Shown: positions 13,504 to 26,600 of the stretch, one piece after another | How the letters are laid out: each line of letters opens with the position of its first letter | How positions within the stretch are numbered: the first letter of the stretch is position 1 | From: Notospermus geniculatus | Lineage: Eukaryota > Nemertea > Pilidiophora > Heteronemertea > Lineidae | Length of the DNA stretch: 64,000 nt | Direction: 5' to 3' | Assembly (NCBI GenBank): GCA_002633025.1 | Contig: NMRB01000036.1 | Location: forward strand, 139,538 to 203,537 | Translations under genes and position numbers: made by a program | The notes under the pieces: model-generated | The model's database searches: none | What the model was told of the DNA's origin: nothing | What the model saw: the letters and a program-made list of their open reading frames with translations, nothing else

Positions 13504-14297
13504 AATTTGATGGGGGGATGTACCATGGGCCAACGGTGTGTCGCGTGAAAGAATCGGCCAAATCCGATTCTACACTTTGCCACCAGGGGGCCAAAGCCGA
13601 AACACAAAAACTGCGATTACGCCTTTAATACTGAACGGAATCTTCAAAATACATGCCCGTCAGACTTGCACCCGGGGCGACGGGGGACGTTCAATGCTGT
13701 GCTTGTTTATCACCAAGGTCAGCGACCTTGTTTATCATCAAGGTTGGAGACCTAGTTTACCTTCATAATACAAGGCATGTAACACTTGCAAATCTAAAAT
13801 GTGACCGGTTGAATCTTCCATCCCTATTGCTAAAAGGGGGCGAAAGGATAGGGAACCAGTTGGCTTCTGTTGACCGGTCCTGACTGCTAGTCCTTCATAG
13901 GCTATCTGAAGGTCCCTGCTTCTTCCGTGTATGACTACATATCCCTTCCGCCATTATACATAAGGGGTAATTATCTATCCTTGGGTGACAAATTACTGCA
14001 TAGGATCCTTCAGAGTTGGCGTAACACCAGGCTGATTACATCACACCATTACTCACCCTTCCAATCTAACCATCCTTGAAAGCATCTAACACTGTATCAC
14101 ATGGCATCGAATCCTGCTTCACCAGGATTGCACTCGATGATTCAGATACCGTAGTCAATAGATCCCGGGATTTCCAATCAGACTCAGACAGAGGCTTGGC
14201 ATCGGATGTGCTGGGAAAGGAAAGAATCAAGTGATTGATTTATATTCTACTAGAGAAAGCTTTTCAGTCGGTTATACTTCTGGATATTCTGGGGAAT
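13504..14297. repeat. Spacer between the duplicated segments
   Basis: This is unique relative to the duplicated segment but shares 13508-13645 with 5199-5340 and carries a short block of the AAGGTCAGCGACCTT minisatellite at 13713-13757. The two repeat types thus sit beside each duplicated segment, in opposite order. No gene was seen. Confidence 0.7.
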
Positions 14298-17200
14298 TTT
14301 CTCCAGCAACTGTTCTTTTTGCAGGTAATGTTTTATAAAGGTTGGTGAATGATTTTGTGTTGAATTTCTTGCTTGCCCTTGTTGACAGAATGTTCCTTTG
14401 TTGTCTACCATTTCCACTGTGCTCCACCACTTTTTGCTGCAGTGATTTCATTTCAACCTTGAAGTGAAATATTGTGTTGGTATCCATCTAAATCTGGACA
14501 ATATTGCATTGGAGGACAACCTTGTTTGATCATTGGTGAATTTATTCATGAAATGTCAGTTTCAATTTACATTGTTACCATATCAAAGGTACGTCTGAGT
14601 ACAAAAAACTCATTTGCAAATATTTCCATCAAGTACTTGGCCACTTTTAGTGTTGATACCATCAACTTGGATGCACTCCATCACACAGTTTCCATGTTGT
14701 TTAGAAAAACGCACAAGATTGATGGTCGCTGAGCCTTTCATGAGTTGAACTGTTACTTGTAGCTTTTGAATGCATCCTTGTGGCCTGTGTCCCATGATAC
14801 CATAACATCTTTCATTGTCAAATGATCTATCATGCCTGGGAGTTTGCTTAGTCCATGACTAATGCTAGCCAGCATGAGTAAGATGTCACACTGGCTCCAA
14901 TATAACAGCAACAACAGGCTAGTCATGCTCAGCTGGGTTCGTGTCAGTGTGGATGACGTTGTTGGCCTTCTTTTGCCNTCAAGAATATGCGGAGTGGTTG
15001 CCGAATGAATGCGGATTCACTAAATTTGCATTCCGCGTCTTGTCCGCGCCCTAGTGGACGCTAGGTTTTAGAAAAACGCACAAGATTGATGGTCGCTGAG
15101 CCTTTCATGAGTTGAACTGTTACTTGTAGCTTTTGAATGCATCCTTGTGGCCTGTGTCCCATGATACCATAACATCTTTCATTGTCAAATGATCTATCAT
15201 GCCTGGGAGTTTGCTTAGTCCATGACTAATGCTAGCCAGCATGAGTAAGATGTCACACTGGCTCCAATATAACAGCAACAACAGGCTAGTCATGCTCAGC
15301 TGGGTTCGTGTCAGTGTGGATGACGTTGCTGGCCTTCTTTTGCCTCTGGTTTTGAGCAGGAATCGAATCACTGCTTCAGAGGTGGCAGTCATCGATGATT
15401 CCCCTGTGACACTGACAGCATGTCCCGTATTCAAGGTTGTTGTTGCTCAGATGATGTGGCCAGAACATCTTCATCCCTTTTGGCTCTCATGTCATCCTTG
15501 GGTCCTGGTGTATGTCAGGATAGATGGTCTCTGGCATTTATCTGAACCCTCACTTTAAAAGATGAGCACCCTTTGTAGTCTGTCATGATAATATGCCCTT
15601 CAGGATTTGGGTGGCCATCCATCTTGCTTGTCCAGGCCACTCTTGTCACCAACTTCCCTCCTGTTCTTTTTCTTTTCTATGCTGTCCTGTTTGGTTGTCA
15701 CTGAAGCATGAATGATGGCAGGCTTTGGTGGTCTGCAGTCATACATGTATGTATGACATGGACCTAACAGTTGGGGGCTTACTGTGGCTATGCCCCAGAA
15801 TGCAAGTACATCCGTGCACAGCACTTTCCATGAATTGAAGGATGTCATGCTTTGATGGTCTATGATGTCAAAATTATGACGTATTCTGTACCTTCTGTGG
15901 ACACTGTGACATGACATAATGGCCAAGCACTAGAATGCATGGACGGACATCTGTGCACAGCAGTTGCCAGCATGAAGTCCTGTAAGGATCCGGAAGGGAA
16001 TATCATCAGGCATGACTAAGAAGTGAATCAGTATTATCATTCTTTGTGGTTGCTAGGAGTTCACGTCAGACAACATTATTGTAGGCATTTCAGTTAGAAA
16101 TTCAGTTAAAAGGTGAGACAGCTTGAATGGAATGCAAAGCTCCTGCCAAGTGAGACTGAGAAAGCGATTTGATTCATGCAAAGGCAAGAATTGCAATTCC
16201 ATCTGACAAAAGTAAGGTAGAAGAAGTATTTTCTTAGTGGTCAGTAACTGTGCTTGTTCTTGGTCTGGGTCTTAGCCTTACCTGAGTCAGCTGGCCTGAT
16301 TTTTTTTGGACGTTTGAAGTTCCATTCGTTCTGGCGTGACCAGACAGCCGACAGACCAATAAAGTACATGGTAACTCAGGATCATAAATCCTGTGAAACT
16401 GACATGAACAGATTGGACCATTTTGTACTAACTTCAGAACATACCAATGTGATAAGTGGGTATTTTTAGCACCAGACAGTGGAAAACTATGTAGGAATTT
16501 CCTGGAAATGAATGTCTATTAGTGATTTATGGCATCCATCATGAAAAAATTACTTCTAAAATACTTGTAATGTTGTTTGGGCAATCACACACCTGACTTT
16601 CCTCTCTATTTTCATTCTGATGCAAAGCTAGGGAACAAAAAGATTCATTTTGTTGAAGTTTATTTATCAAAGACAGAACGTTGTCCGAGTGCCACAGGAA
16701 AATGTCAGTAGGCCTACCTCTTAAATACCTCTGAGACTGTGCTTGCCAGACAGGACTGTTGTGAACTTGGTGGCAGTTTTCAACTTTACAAGTTATTTCC
16801 ATGGTTTCTAATGAAACTGGTGTCCATAAGGACTCTTGTAAGTTGGTGCTGAAGATGACAGCAATGGCAACATTGACGGTCACTAGAGGAAGGAAGCAGG
16901 TAAAATGTTGTTGAAGATAGGTCGATATCTGAAGTGTTGCTCTTAGTACCTGAGAAAGTCTACGATACTGTTGTACTACATATACTTTTGGACAAAAAAA
17001 TGCTTCAAAATCCTGTTTGGGGATGAAAAAATTGAAATGTAATGATACCAAGACGTTGTCAGGTCTGAGAGTCTGAGAACATTGTTGGCCCTGACCAGTT
17101 CATGTTGATGGATTCTTCTTGTAGTAGATAAACAGATAAATGAGACTATCTATTTTTTCTTAGCATATTAGCAAGATGAGCATCGTGCCTCATCCCATCC

Positions 17201-20200
17201 CCAAACATTCCATGCATGTTGGTATTTCTCATTGTTCATTCACTGTTTATTGATACACATCTCGCAGACTACACATCCTGGTTAATGGAAGATGTTAGTC
17301 AGTCTTCCTTTTAGCTCACCGTTTAGGGAATCCTAGCGTATTGGCTTCATCTAATCCTCACCAAACTGATGATGACTTACAGTGAGGAAGTGAGCACCGT
17401 CACAGAGTCAGCTTCTTTCTGGTGGTAGTGTTGGTAGAAGCAAGCAGCCTACAATGTTTCTTGTTGCAACCGAGAGAAAACGCCCGGTATCGCTTGTTTG
17501 CTACTGACTACGATCATGATCGCCAGCTCTGTGGCCTGCTTAGACCTTTTCATTCAGAAGTGGTCAAGCATCTCAGCCTACAACGCTTTACCCTCAACAC
17601 CCTTCAGTATGTTCCACCAGCCAGTGAACCTTTGGTCTTGGTTTTGCAGGACGGGATGATCTTGAGTCATACAGATACATGTAGACTGGGGCCCTCTGAT
17701 TCTCTATTTGTACTCAACAAACAATTGTGAAGATCGTGAGCGATGTCTTTAAAGTTCCTTTAAGGATGAGGTGCATCTTCCAGGATTTGGTTTTATCCTT
17801 CTTGGATCCTGTTCAGGTAAACAGTTGGCAGAAATCAGCAGTCGCTCCAGACGGATAGCATACCTGTCTTATTCAAACCATGATCTATAGAATTCATTCT
17901 TTGGTAACATCATGTTGAAATCAGTTCCGGTTGTGATTCCTTGATGTTCCGGATAGGATGATTTCACGACCAGAAAATTTATCATCAAGTAGTTGATAAA
18001 TTTCACTTGTACGCATGGATGTGACCGGCAACTTGAAAGTTTCATCTGCAAGTTCCCCTGTATAGGGCCTGTTAGAAGTTTTGTCTTCAGATTCCCCTAT
18101 ATAGGGCCTCTGAAGTCCATACCATCAAATTGCGCTTGGGGAAGGTCCATGTCATTGATGTGATGGTTCTGCTGTGATGTTGGGTGCACTTCTTGCCTTG
18201 CGTGACCAAATTGCTTTAGCGTGTACCGTCAGAAGGATTTTCTTTGGTTTCCTGCCTTACCAATCAAAAGAAAATGACCAATTACTAGTACGCAATGCAA
18301 GATCAGTCATATCGGTGAAGCTGCCTATAGCAGAGACCCTCTTAAGGATATCATGTTGACCTTTGATGTGGTTTCCTTCACCTTCTGTTTCTCCAGTGAG
18401 AAAAGCCGATATCCCAAGTCGCCATCTTATATCTCAAGGTCTACCCTTGTTCTGCCCTTCGAGGACTCATTATAAGATCTGCCTTGCCTTTCTTACATCA
18501 GTAAGGATGCATCCTTCCACAGCAGAGGTTTGCACACAAACCTTCGTGGTGAGTGGATGAAGACAAGCAAGACCAAAGCCATGCGATGGGAGATTGGTAA
18601 AGATGCAGCCTCAGCTGGTGTAAAGTCAGTTATAACAATAGATGTAATGGTAGCCGGTAATGGTGATTGTTTCCCAAGGCAACTGGATTGTGTTGTGTCA
18701 GGGGGAGGGGTCACATTACAGTGTCCCAAGTCCCTATGATCTTTGATGAGGTTGCTTTTGAAGCTGATGGCTTGAATAAGTTCAGACATTGCCCCATAAT
18801 GACAAAGATGTGTCCATAGTTGCCATTTTCTAGTTTCTCATAGCTACAGGCGATTGGTTCTTCCCTGTGTCCACCCACATTGCTAGGAGATGATTATGAC
18901 AAAAAAAATCTTGTGTTTTATGGCCTTATTTGCTAAATCAAGAAACAGGAAGCCACAAATATCGCAGGGTTTACAGTTTAGGCCACACTAATGGATTTGA
19001 TGTAGTAATGCTCTCTGAAATAGACCAGCTTCCTGAGCTTCCCGTTCGTTATGAGTCACCAGTGGCCTCCTGTCGATGACACAAGCTGCATCGCTCACTC
19101 ACGGATATATAGTTCACCAATCTCATTGGAGTATACACAACAGAAAGAGGCAGCAATAGCTAGGGACCACAGGCTAATTTCGTTGGAGAGGTTTATTGGA
19201 ATACTTGTTGGAAAAGGTGAAGTTAATTGGATGTATTTGAATTCTTATCTGGTACGATTTTATCGTTTCTTGCCACCAGGATATGATTTTGAGGATCTTC
19301 CATTTCGTTTTGGATTTTACCATCTGGATTGTTTTGTGGTACTACATTTCTTCCAGCAGATACTGTTCTACGAGCGGGGCACCTCTCTGTTCAGGACATA
19401 CCATTGGCTTAGTCTTGTCCTTCGCCTGATGTGCCTGATGTGCAGATCCCTCCCTTCGTGACTTGTCCTTCAGCATATTCAGTGGGTTACAGCAGGTTGC
19501 TAAAGCAAGTCCAATTGTCCCAGTTGGAAGGTGCTTCCTTCTCCATTCTCTATCCAGAGGTACTATACCATGGCTGAATTCTCTTGGATCTGTGGGAAGA
19601 CTTATCCATGTTGGTCATCAACTGATATGACAGAAGACTTTCACACTTCTATTAAATTACCGTAGCAGAGATATGCACCCCTCACTTCTTCATCTTACTC
19701 TTCAGTACAGCAGGTTACTGAAGCAGGATTTTACCTCCATGTCTGTGTCACATTACATAGATCTTCTGTTATAATTGTAAATATATCCATCCATGCTTGC
19801 TTTCTTTCCTTCCTTGTATGCATCTGCCAGTCAGCCAGTGCATCCAAACCTTCTTTCCAAATCACCGAGAATCAGAGGTATGTTCCGATATTTCCAGTCC
19901 TTTGGTAGGCCTACCAGATACGACGACTTCAATTTTCAACATAGTGGGACATATATTTTTGCTTCGCACAGTAAATGAGGGCTGAACGTCTCACAACGAA
20001 AATTTCAGTCATGCAGTGGTCGACAAAGTTGTCTAGGAATCCGATTTGACTAGCCTTGGCTTGATATTTCCCCTGTGCCAGTCTGATTGCTGCAATCTTT
20101 GTGGCAGATGTCCCCATTTAGGGTTTGGCGTTCTGATATGACACTCATTATCAAAGTGCATGTTCATTGATCTGGTCGAATGTTTTTCATTAATTGTACA

Positions 20201-21988
20201 ATTGGTAGATGAAAAATTATTGACTAAAGATGGAATTACAAATAAGAAATGTACTTGAGAAAATCTCTTGAGAACTCAGGCTCCACATTTTCTGCTGCAT
20301 AGGCTACTCCTTGATTCATTTGATGATGTTTTCTGGCATTAGAAATCATGGTAGTTTTGTGGATCTATTTGGTATAGGCTACTTCCTTAATTTGAACTGA
20401 TGAATCTTGGATTGCCTTTGTCACTGATTTGTTGACTGGCACTTTGCATGGAGAAAAGTTGTTGTTGTGGATGTTGAGTTGACATTGGATCAAACATGTC
20501 AAATGTTCGGCTGGAACTCAAGAACAGTGGCAATATTGTGTCTGGTGTTTTTAACTTTGGAAAATATGAATCCACTTGACTTTCTTTCAAAGTTGAGTTG
20601 CTAGGCTTGAAGGCTGGCTCTCCAGCCAGTGTCTCTCCAACAGCTGAGTTGTTGGTTTTTGCACACAGTCCTCCAAGACATACTACTGTACTTCCTTTGT
20701 AAAATATGCTTGTGATATTGTCCCAATTCACTCAGATTATAGGGCAGGGAGGGATATCTTGGAAAGACAGGATATCCTGTCATTTATGTCCTGTTGTCAC
20801 TTGGTCGACTGTCTGAGGAGAATTCATCAGAGAGGCAGTGCTTAAATACTGAGAATTGTTGCCTTGCTGAACTCTTGAGATTTTTTAACTGTTAGCGATG
20901 TTCATTAGAAGTCTGATATAATAAGGTTAATTATTGTCGCTTCCTTTCAAGAAATACCCATTATTGCCTAACTATGATGAGGTTACTTCCTAAGAATACT
21001 GACACAGTGCCCTGCTATTAAGAGGCCCATTGACTGAGTGTAGGCCTATCTTGTCATATTCTGTGTGGATGTGGGCCTAGTTCGCAATGAATGTTTCTGA
21101 AGACGAGCCATGCACAGGGTTTCATCAGATAGGGAATGGGATGACTCAAGCCCTTTCATCAGAAGCATGTATCACTGTTTTGGATCGCCTTCACACAGGT
21201 GATTCTTTACCTGCAACATAGGGGCCGCTCAGGTATGCACTGTGAGCTGGAGTTAATGATGCGTGTTCCACCTCCTGTTAAGCCTACCATGGTTGGAGGC
21301 ACATGAAGAATTTGACCTCAGGTTATGGCTTGCTTGAGAGATCCAGAAAGGATTCCATCTCACAAACTGTGAAACATTCCTGAGATCAAAATACTTCGTG
21401 TTTGAAGTTTTTATACCAGCGACATCAGTGTCTGTCACCTCCGAGGTAATAGGCCTAGCTATAAAGTCAATATCTGTTCACACCGGTCCCTCGTGTGAAA
21501 GAGAAATGCAGCTTTGGGGTATTTTCGAAATTTCAGTTGAGCATTTTGCTGATTCGTTCTGAAACATTCAATTGGACATTTTGGCCAATCAGAAAGATTC
21601 ATTGGAATGCCTTCAAAAGAAAAAAATGGGTCACCTGAAAACACACCTGATGTGATCCAGTTCCATAAGGTGTGCTATTCTTAGTTTCTCACCTTTGAGA
21701 AACCAGGTACGCCAGTCGTTGGCTTGTGCTGCCACCATGGGGATTTGGAGAAACTATTTGAAACAGTGCGGCACAACCTGCACTACAACCTTTTTCCGTG
21801 GTAAATCTGCTCGTTGCTGGGAACAAAATCAGCGGAACCAAAAAATGTTGTCCCTCTGCTAAGGGAGAGATGGTGCACCCAGCTCATCAAGAAATCTTCC
21901 TTGGCTGAGATTGTTTGATTAGGTGTGTGAATGAAGCCAATGGAAGGATACCAGACATAGAATAGTTTATTAATGAGCCATAGGTATA
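14298..21988. repeat. Segmental duplication, copy 2
   Basis: Second copy of 5546-13503. It lacks the extra 0.75 kb tandem unit and instead holds a local re-duplication at 14701-15346. Identity stops abruptly at 21988, after the shared TTATTAATGAGCCATAGG run. A 170-codon minus-strand frame at 16539-17051 is the longest in the segment, but it is open only because copy 2 has lost the splice donor and stop found in copy 1. No gene recognised. Confidence 0.9.
14701..15346. repeat. Local re-duplication around a single N
   Basis: About 278 bases (14701-14977) are repeated almost exactly at 15070-15346. Between them are one N (14978) and about 90 bases of unrelated sequence. The first copy breaks off in the word TTTTGCC, and the same word continues normally in the second. 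This looks like an assembly join between two reads or haplotypes and not like biology. Confidence 0.75.
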
Positions 21989-21989
21989 T

Positions 21990-22601
21990 TTATATGTTTC
22001 TTCTACAGTGTGGTGAGGATTTGTAGAGCTGGTATGAGGTATTGATGGCTTTGTTGAAATAAATGTCATGTTTTACATTCCTGCTGTCTTCCACAGCCAG
22101 GAATTTGTCTGCGCTTTTAAAAGAAACAGTTGAATATATTTCATTCTTTACAGAGATTGGGGCCATCACCAGTCTCTCTGTTATCGATTGGATGTTTTGT
22201 GTTGACCTAGGCTTAGCGTTGAATCTTGCATATCTGTGCACTTTGATACGTTCCATATTCTGCACATGATACATGTATTCAGTTGCATCTGAAATGCACA
22301 TGTTGTACTATCAGTTACAACCAACTATTAAGTATTGTCTTGAAGATCGGTTCATAACCCCTCTCATGTACTTAAGTCCATTGGATTCTGAAAGATATTC
22401 TTGATAAGCCTGCATGTAATTGACTGACTTAATGTGAATTCCTTCCATTACAAAATGATACAAATCTTCATCACATGCCTGCAGTGCAACTGGGAACATT
22501 GATCGCTGTTGGTACTTCACGATTTTGGAAGCAGCCCACGTCTGGTGCTGAATCGACAAGCAGAACTCCTTCCCGATATTGCACCATGATGTTTGTTTCA
22601 T
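21990..22601 (-). pseudogene. Interrupted minus-strand reading frame, unknown protein
   Basis: Two frames (22601 to 22311, 96 codons; 22301 to 21990, 103 codons) lie in the same phase and are separated only by adjacent TGA and TAG codons, so together they read as one roughly 200-codon frame broken once. Composition is protein-like (SIQHQTWAASKIVKYQQRS, KFLAVEDSRNVKHDIYF). A splice acceptor word (CATTTCAG) lies between them, but the nearest plausible donor would give an intron of only about 33 bases. The frame ends exactly at the edge of the segmental duplication. I do not recognise the family; the spacing of short hydrophobic strands faintly recalls beta-trefoil cytokines, which I do not claim. 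Confidence 0.3.
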
Positions 22602-23613
22602 GCGAATTATATGTTTGGATGTGTCGGCCCCTGCGCCCGATGCACTGTTAATTCTAGCAAGTACAGTAGAAGATGAACCTTAGTCGTGTACATGTATGTA
22701 CAGCGTTGATATTACTTAATCAACATGCTGGGATGAAAGCACTCCGTAGTCATGAAGATGGTCGGATATGTCTGGTTGCTTGGAAACGTATCAAAATTTC
22801 TGTAGGAGTGGGATGGGATGTCGATGTGGGATATTCCTTTGTGGGACACTGTCACAGACGTTTCAACAGAATATAAATTTCATCCCGCCTCGAAACGGAA
22901 AAACAGCATTCATAAGACTGATACAAGGATGGGGCCCTGTACTTGTCCAGGGTTGGTGGCGTTCAAGCTGCTTGTGTTTATTCAGATGAATATGAAGCAA
23001 GAAAACTGCCAAAGAACATGATGAATGTTCATCTGACCATCCCCACGTAATCGCCAGTCTGTGAATGATGGCTTTGAAGTATCGATTGTATCCCAGACTG
23101 CGTAAAAACTTATTCTGGAAGTCCATTATGCTGGAAACTAAACAGCCATACCGGGAACTTTTTCTGCCCTCAAGATTGGCAGATTTTCTATTGGCCATCT
23201 GCCACTGAACAGAATAAGCTATTTCCTAGACAAATTGAATTCACTGCTTGGGTTTCACAAAATGTTAAACAGCATTACTTTTGATGGTACACCAGACACC
23301 AGCATCTGCAGAAAAAGGTGTTCAGTGTTCTTCTGTTGCCTCTTCCTTGAAATTTTCTCTCTTATGGTTTCTTAATTGACATGCTCAAGCCGCTGTCAGT
23401 TTCTGTGTCGGAAGTCATGCCACAGATCCTTGGCCTAGGTCATAAAAAGGATCATTGGTCAGTAGGTGGCCTCCAGATATTGTATTGATTCTCTATGTTC
23501 AATTATAATCCAGATAGCAAAATTAAGTACCAGTGGAATTAATGCACAATAATGTTATTATTGATTGATCTGTTGTCTTAATATCTTACGATTCTCTTTC
23601 TTGTATCCTTCAG
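22602..23613. other. No gene recognised upstream of the acidic-protein gene
   Basis: Short frames only, on both strands. It ends in a clear polypyrimidine tract and acceptor (TCTTTCTTGTATCCTTCAG at 23595-23613), so it is at least partly the intron before the first identified exon of the next gene. The upstream exon or exons and the promoter were not located. Confidence 0.5.
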
Positions 23614-23680
23614 GTGTGCAAAGAAGAAGTACACGAACCCCGTCCTTCATTTCATAAGATTTAGGCCCTTAATCTTCGAG

Positions 23681-26600
23681 ATGGATCCTGAAGGTGTTCA
23701 GATGAATGGCGAGGAATTGAACGGTCAGACGAACGGTGACCATGAAACCCAGAATGGGACTCAGGAGGAGGTGAATGAAGTCGGAGAGGATGTGGACCAA
23801 GTTGAAATTTCGGCTCTGAAGGAGAAGGCACGGCAGTCAATCGGTGATGATGTTGAACTTGAAGAGGAGTGTGGTGATGGTAGCGGAGAGGCTATGGAAG
23901 GGGCACCTCAGGATGATGAGGAAGTGAAGAGGAAGTCAGTTGTTGAAGGAGATGACGAAGGTTTGGATACGGCAGTGTCAGAGGAAGGCAACGAGCCAGA
24001 ATTGAGGGAAACTGAAGGAGTGAGTGAAAATACGGAATCCAATGAAACACCTGAAAATGGAGAAACAGAAGATATCACGGAACACAGAGACTCAGATGAA
24101 CCGGTAGAGAATGAGGAAACACCAGGGAAGATGATGGCCGTGAGCTGTGACAGTATTGATGTCATGAGCACAACTGCTGAGGATGGAAGCGAAGGAGTTG
24201 GTGAAGAGGTCCAGAGTCCAGTGAGTAACGAAAGTGGGCATGTTGAGGTGGAGACGAGGAGTGGTGAAACAGTCGAGAATGCTATCAATGGTGAAGAGGT
24301 TAGGGAAGAGGAGGAGGCAGCGAATGAGGAAGAGGTGACAGATGAAGCAGCATCCCCTGACGCTGCCTCTCCCGAGGAAGAGAAGGATGTAACCCTGGAA
24401 GAGAGGCTGGAGGTGGAGGAAGACAACACCCAGACCGTGGTTGAGGACATCCAGTCTCCTGAGGTGGCATCCCCAGAGCCAGAGAAGTCGGAGATGGAAG
24501 ATGAAGTGAATGATACTGAGGTTGCTCTTCAAGGCGATGATGTAGAAGAGGCAGTTGCTGAGGATGCTGATGATCATGTTGAGGGTGGTGCTGATGTGGA
24601 GAACATCACCCCAGCCGTTGACGCTGAACCTGAGATTGTATCAACTGAAGAAACTGAGGCCACACCAGAAGAGGAACCTGTAGATTCCAAAGAAATGACA
24701 GAAGAGGATGAACAAGAGCCTGTGGTTGACCTAGATGCTGCCGAACCTACTGGGACCACAGAAGAGGACCAAACTGACCATGCTGCTGGCAGCGGTCAAG
24801 AAGAAGAACCAGAAGTGACTCCTACAGAGGAAATTCCTGGAGTCGAAGAAACAGGAGAAGAGGCTACGGGTGTAGATCCAAGTGATGCGATTTTGGATGA
24901 GCTCTCTGCAAAGGAGGCCGATGCAGATGAGGAAAAGGAGAAAGAGTCACCTCGGGAGGCAACGGAGATTGGCGGTGAACCGGAAGTTGTTGCCGAACCA
25001 GAGGTAGACATAGAACCCGAAGTTTATCCGGATGTGGAGGTGGTTGATGTTGCTGAGGCATCTACTTTGGAGGAACCAGAGGAGGTTGTAGAAATTGAAA
25101 CTGAGCCTTGTTGTGAGGACACCCCTGTTTTGATAGAACCTACTGTAGAGGGATCTCGGGAGGAAGTGGATATTCGAAGTCCAACTGAAGACATTGATAC
25201 TGCAGAGGTCTCAGCTATTGAGCAAGTGCAGAACGTTGAGGAACAAAGTGAGAAAATTGACACCGAATGTGCTGAAAGTGACACTACTGCCCAACCAACA
25301 GATATTCCACAAGATATTGAAAGCCAAGAGCTGAAAGAATCTGCTGACAATGTTGTTGAATCCCAAAATGATGGTGTTGAAGGTGTTAATACAGCCGCAG
25401 AAGAAACCATTGAAGATGACGACACTATTCCAGAATCTGAGGATCCTGCCTTACAGTACAGTCCAACGAGAAGGCCTTCCGCTCAAGAAAGATTTGGTTT
25501 GCCAACTTCACTGAGTTCATCTGACTCCTTACACGCTGTCCTGCACGAAGAAGAAGGAGTGGGTTATGCTTCATCTGATGGTGGGTCGTCGGGCGGCTCA
25601 CCAGGCAGCAGACGGAAAGCACGGAAGACAAGTGACATTGAAGGATCGGACATGGAGCAAGTGAATTACACTGTTCGTAAAATGAGTGTTGGGAATTCAA
25701 AAGTGTGGTACAAGGATTTGTTTAATATGACCCGGGCAGAAGTCGACAAAAATGCTGGTAAGTACATATAATGATATTTCATATAAAATGGGCCTACACG
25801 TTGGTCGGGGTTGGGGGGGAGGGGGTAGTGTTCAACAAAGTCTAATGTATGTCATGTGGGGACTTTTGCTATAACTTGAGAAAGTCATCCTCCTCTGTGG
25901 CCAGTACAAAGTCTGTATGCTTCTGGTATCTCATCTAACCCATGCCTGTTCTTATTCTTTGCAGGTTGTGTGTGTGTGAGTGTGGTGGTTGAGTGAGGGA
26001 GGTGGTGTGAAACTGAATATCCGTTATCTTCTGTGTAGAATATCTTGTCTACCGTTACTGATAACATCGTCTTTTGATTTGTTACATGTTATCGTGTGTA
26101 TACAGTTACATGTATGAGTACCTTTCCTGGCCCTTCTGAGAAATGGGTGTTGAATGTATAATTGAAGAGTCTTTGCAGAAGCAATGGTGTTTATTCACCT
26201 AAAAAATTGCTATTTCCACAGCATTTGATTATTTTAGATGTGCCTCCTCCTTGCCATCTGTTGAAAAGATCTAAGAATTCACTTATGTATATTGTAACCT
26301 TGACTTCAGTAACCTTGAATATGATCTTGACCTCAGTGGCCTTGCATGACGTTGACCTCAGTGGCCTTGAATGTGATCTTGACCTCAGTGGCCTTACATG
26401 ACCCTGACATCAGTGACCTTACAAGACCTTGACCTCAGTGGCATTGAGTGCGACCTTTACTTCAGTGGCATTGAGTTTGACCTTTACCTCAGTGGCATTG
26501 AGTGTGATGTTTACTTCAGTGGCATTGAGTGTGACCTTTACCTCAGTGGCATTGAGTGTGTGACATTTACCTCAGTGGCATTGAGTGTGACCTTTACTTC

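Noticed and set aside
13235-13594. 119-codon minus-strand frame with several Trp residues
   Set aside because: Broken by a one-base indel in the other segmental copy and overlapping the 13508 repeat at its start.
23908-24577. Long minus-strand open frames opposite the acidic exon
   Set aside because: Codon-biased shadows of the Glu/Asp-rich plus-strand frame; they give Ser/Thr runs with no domain or splice context.
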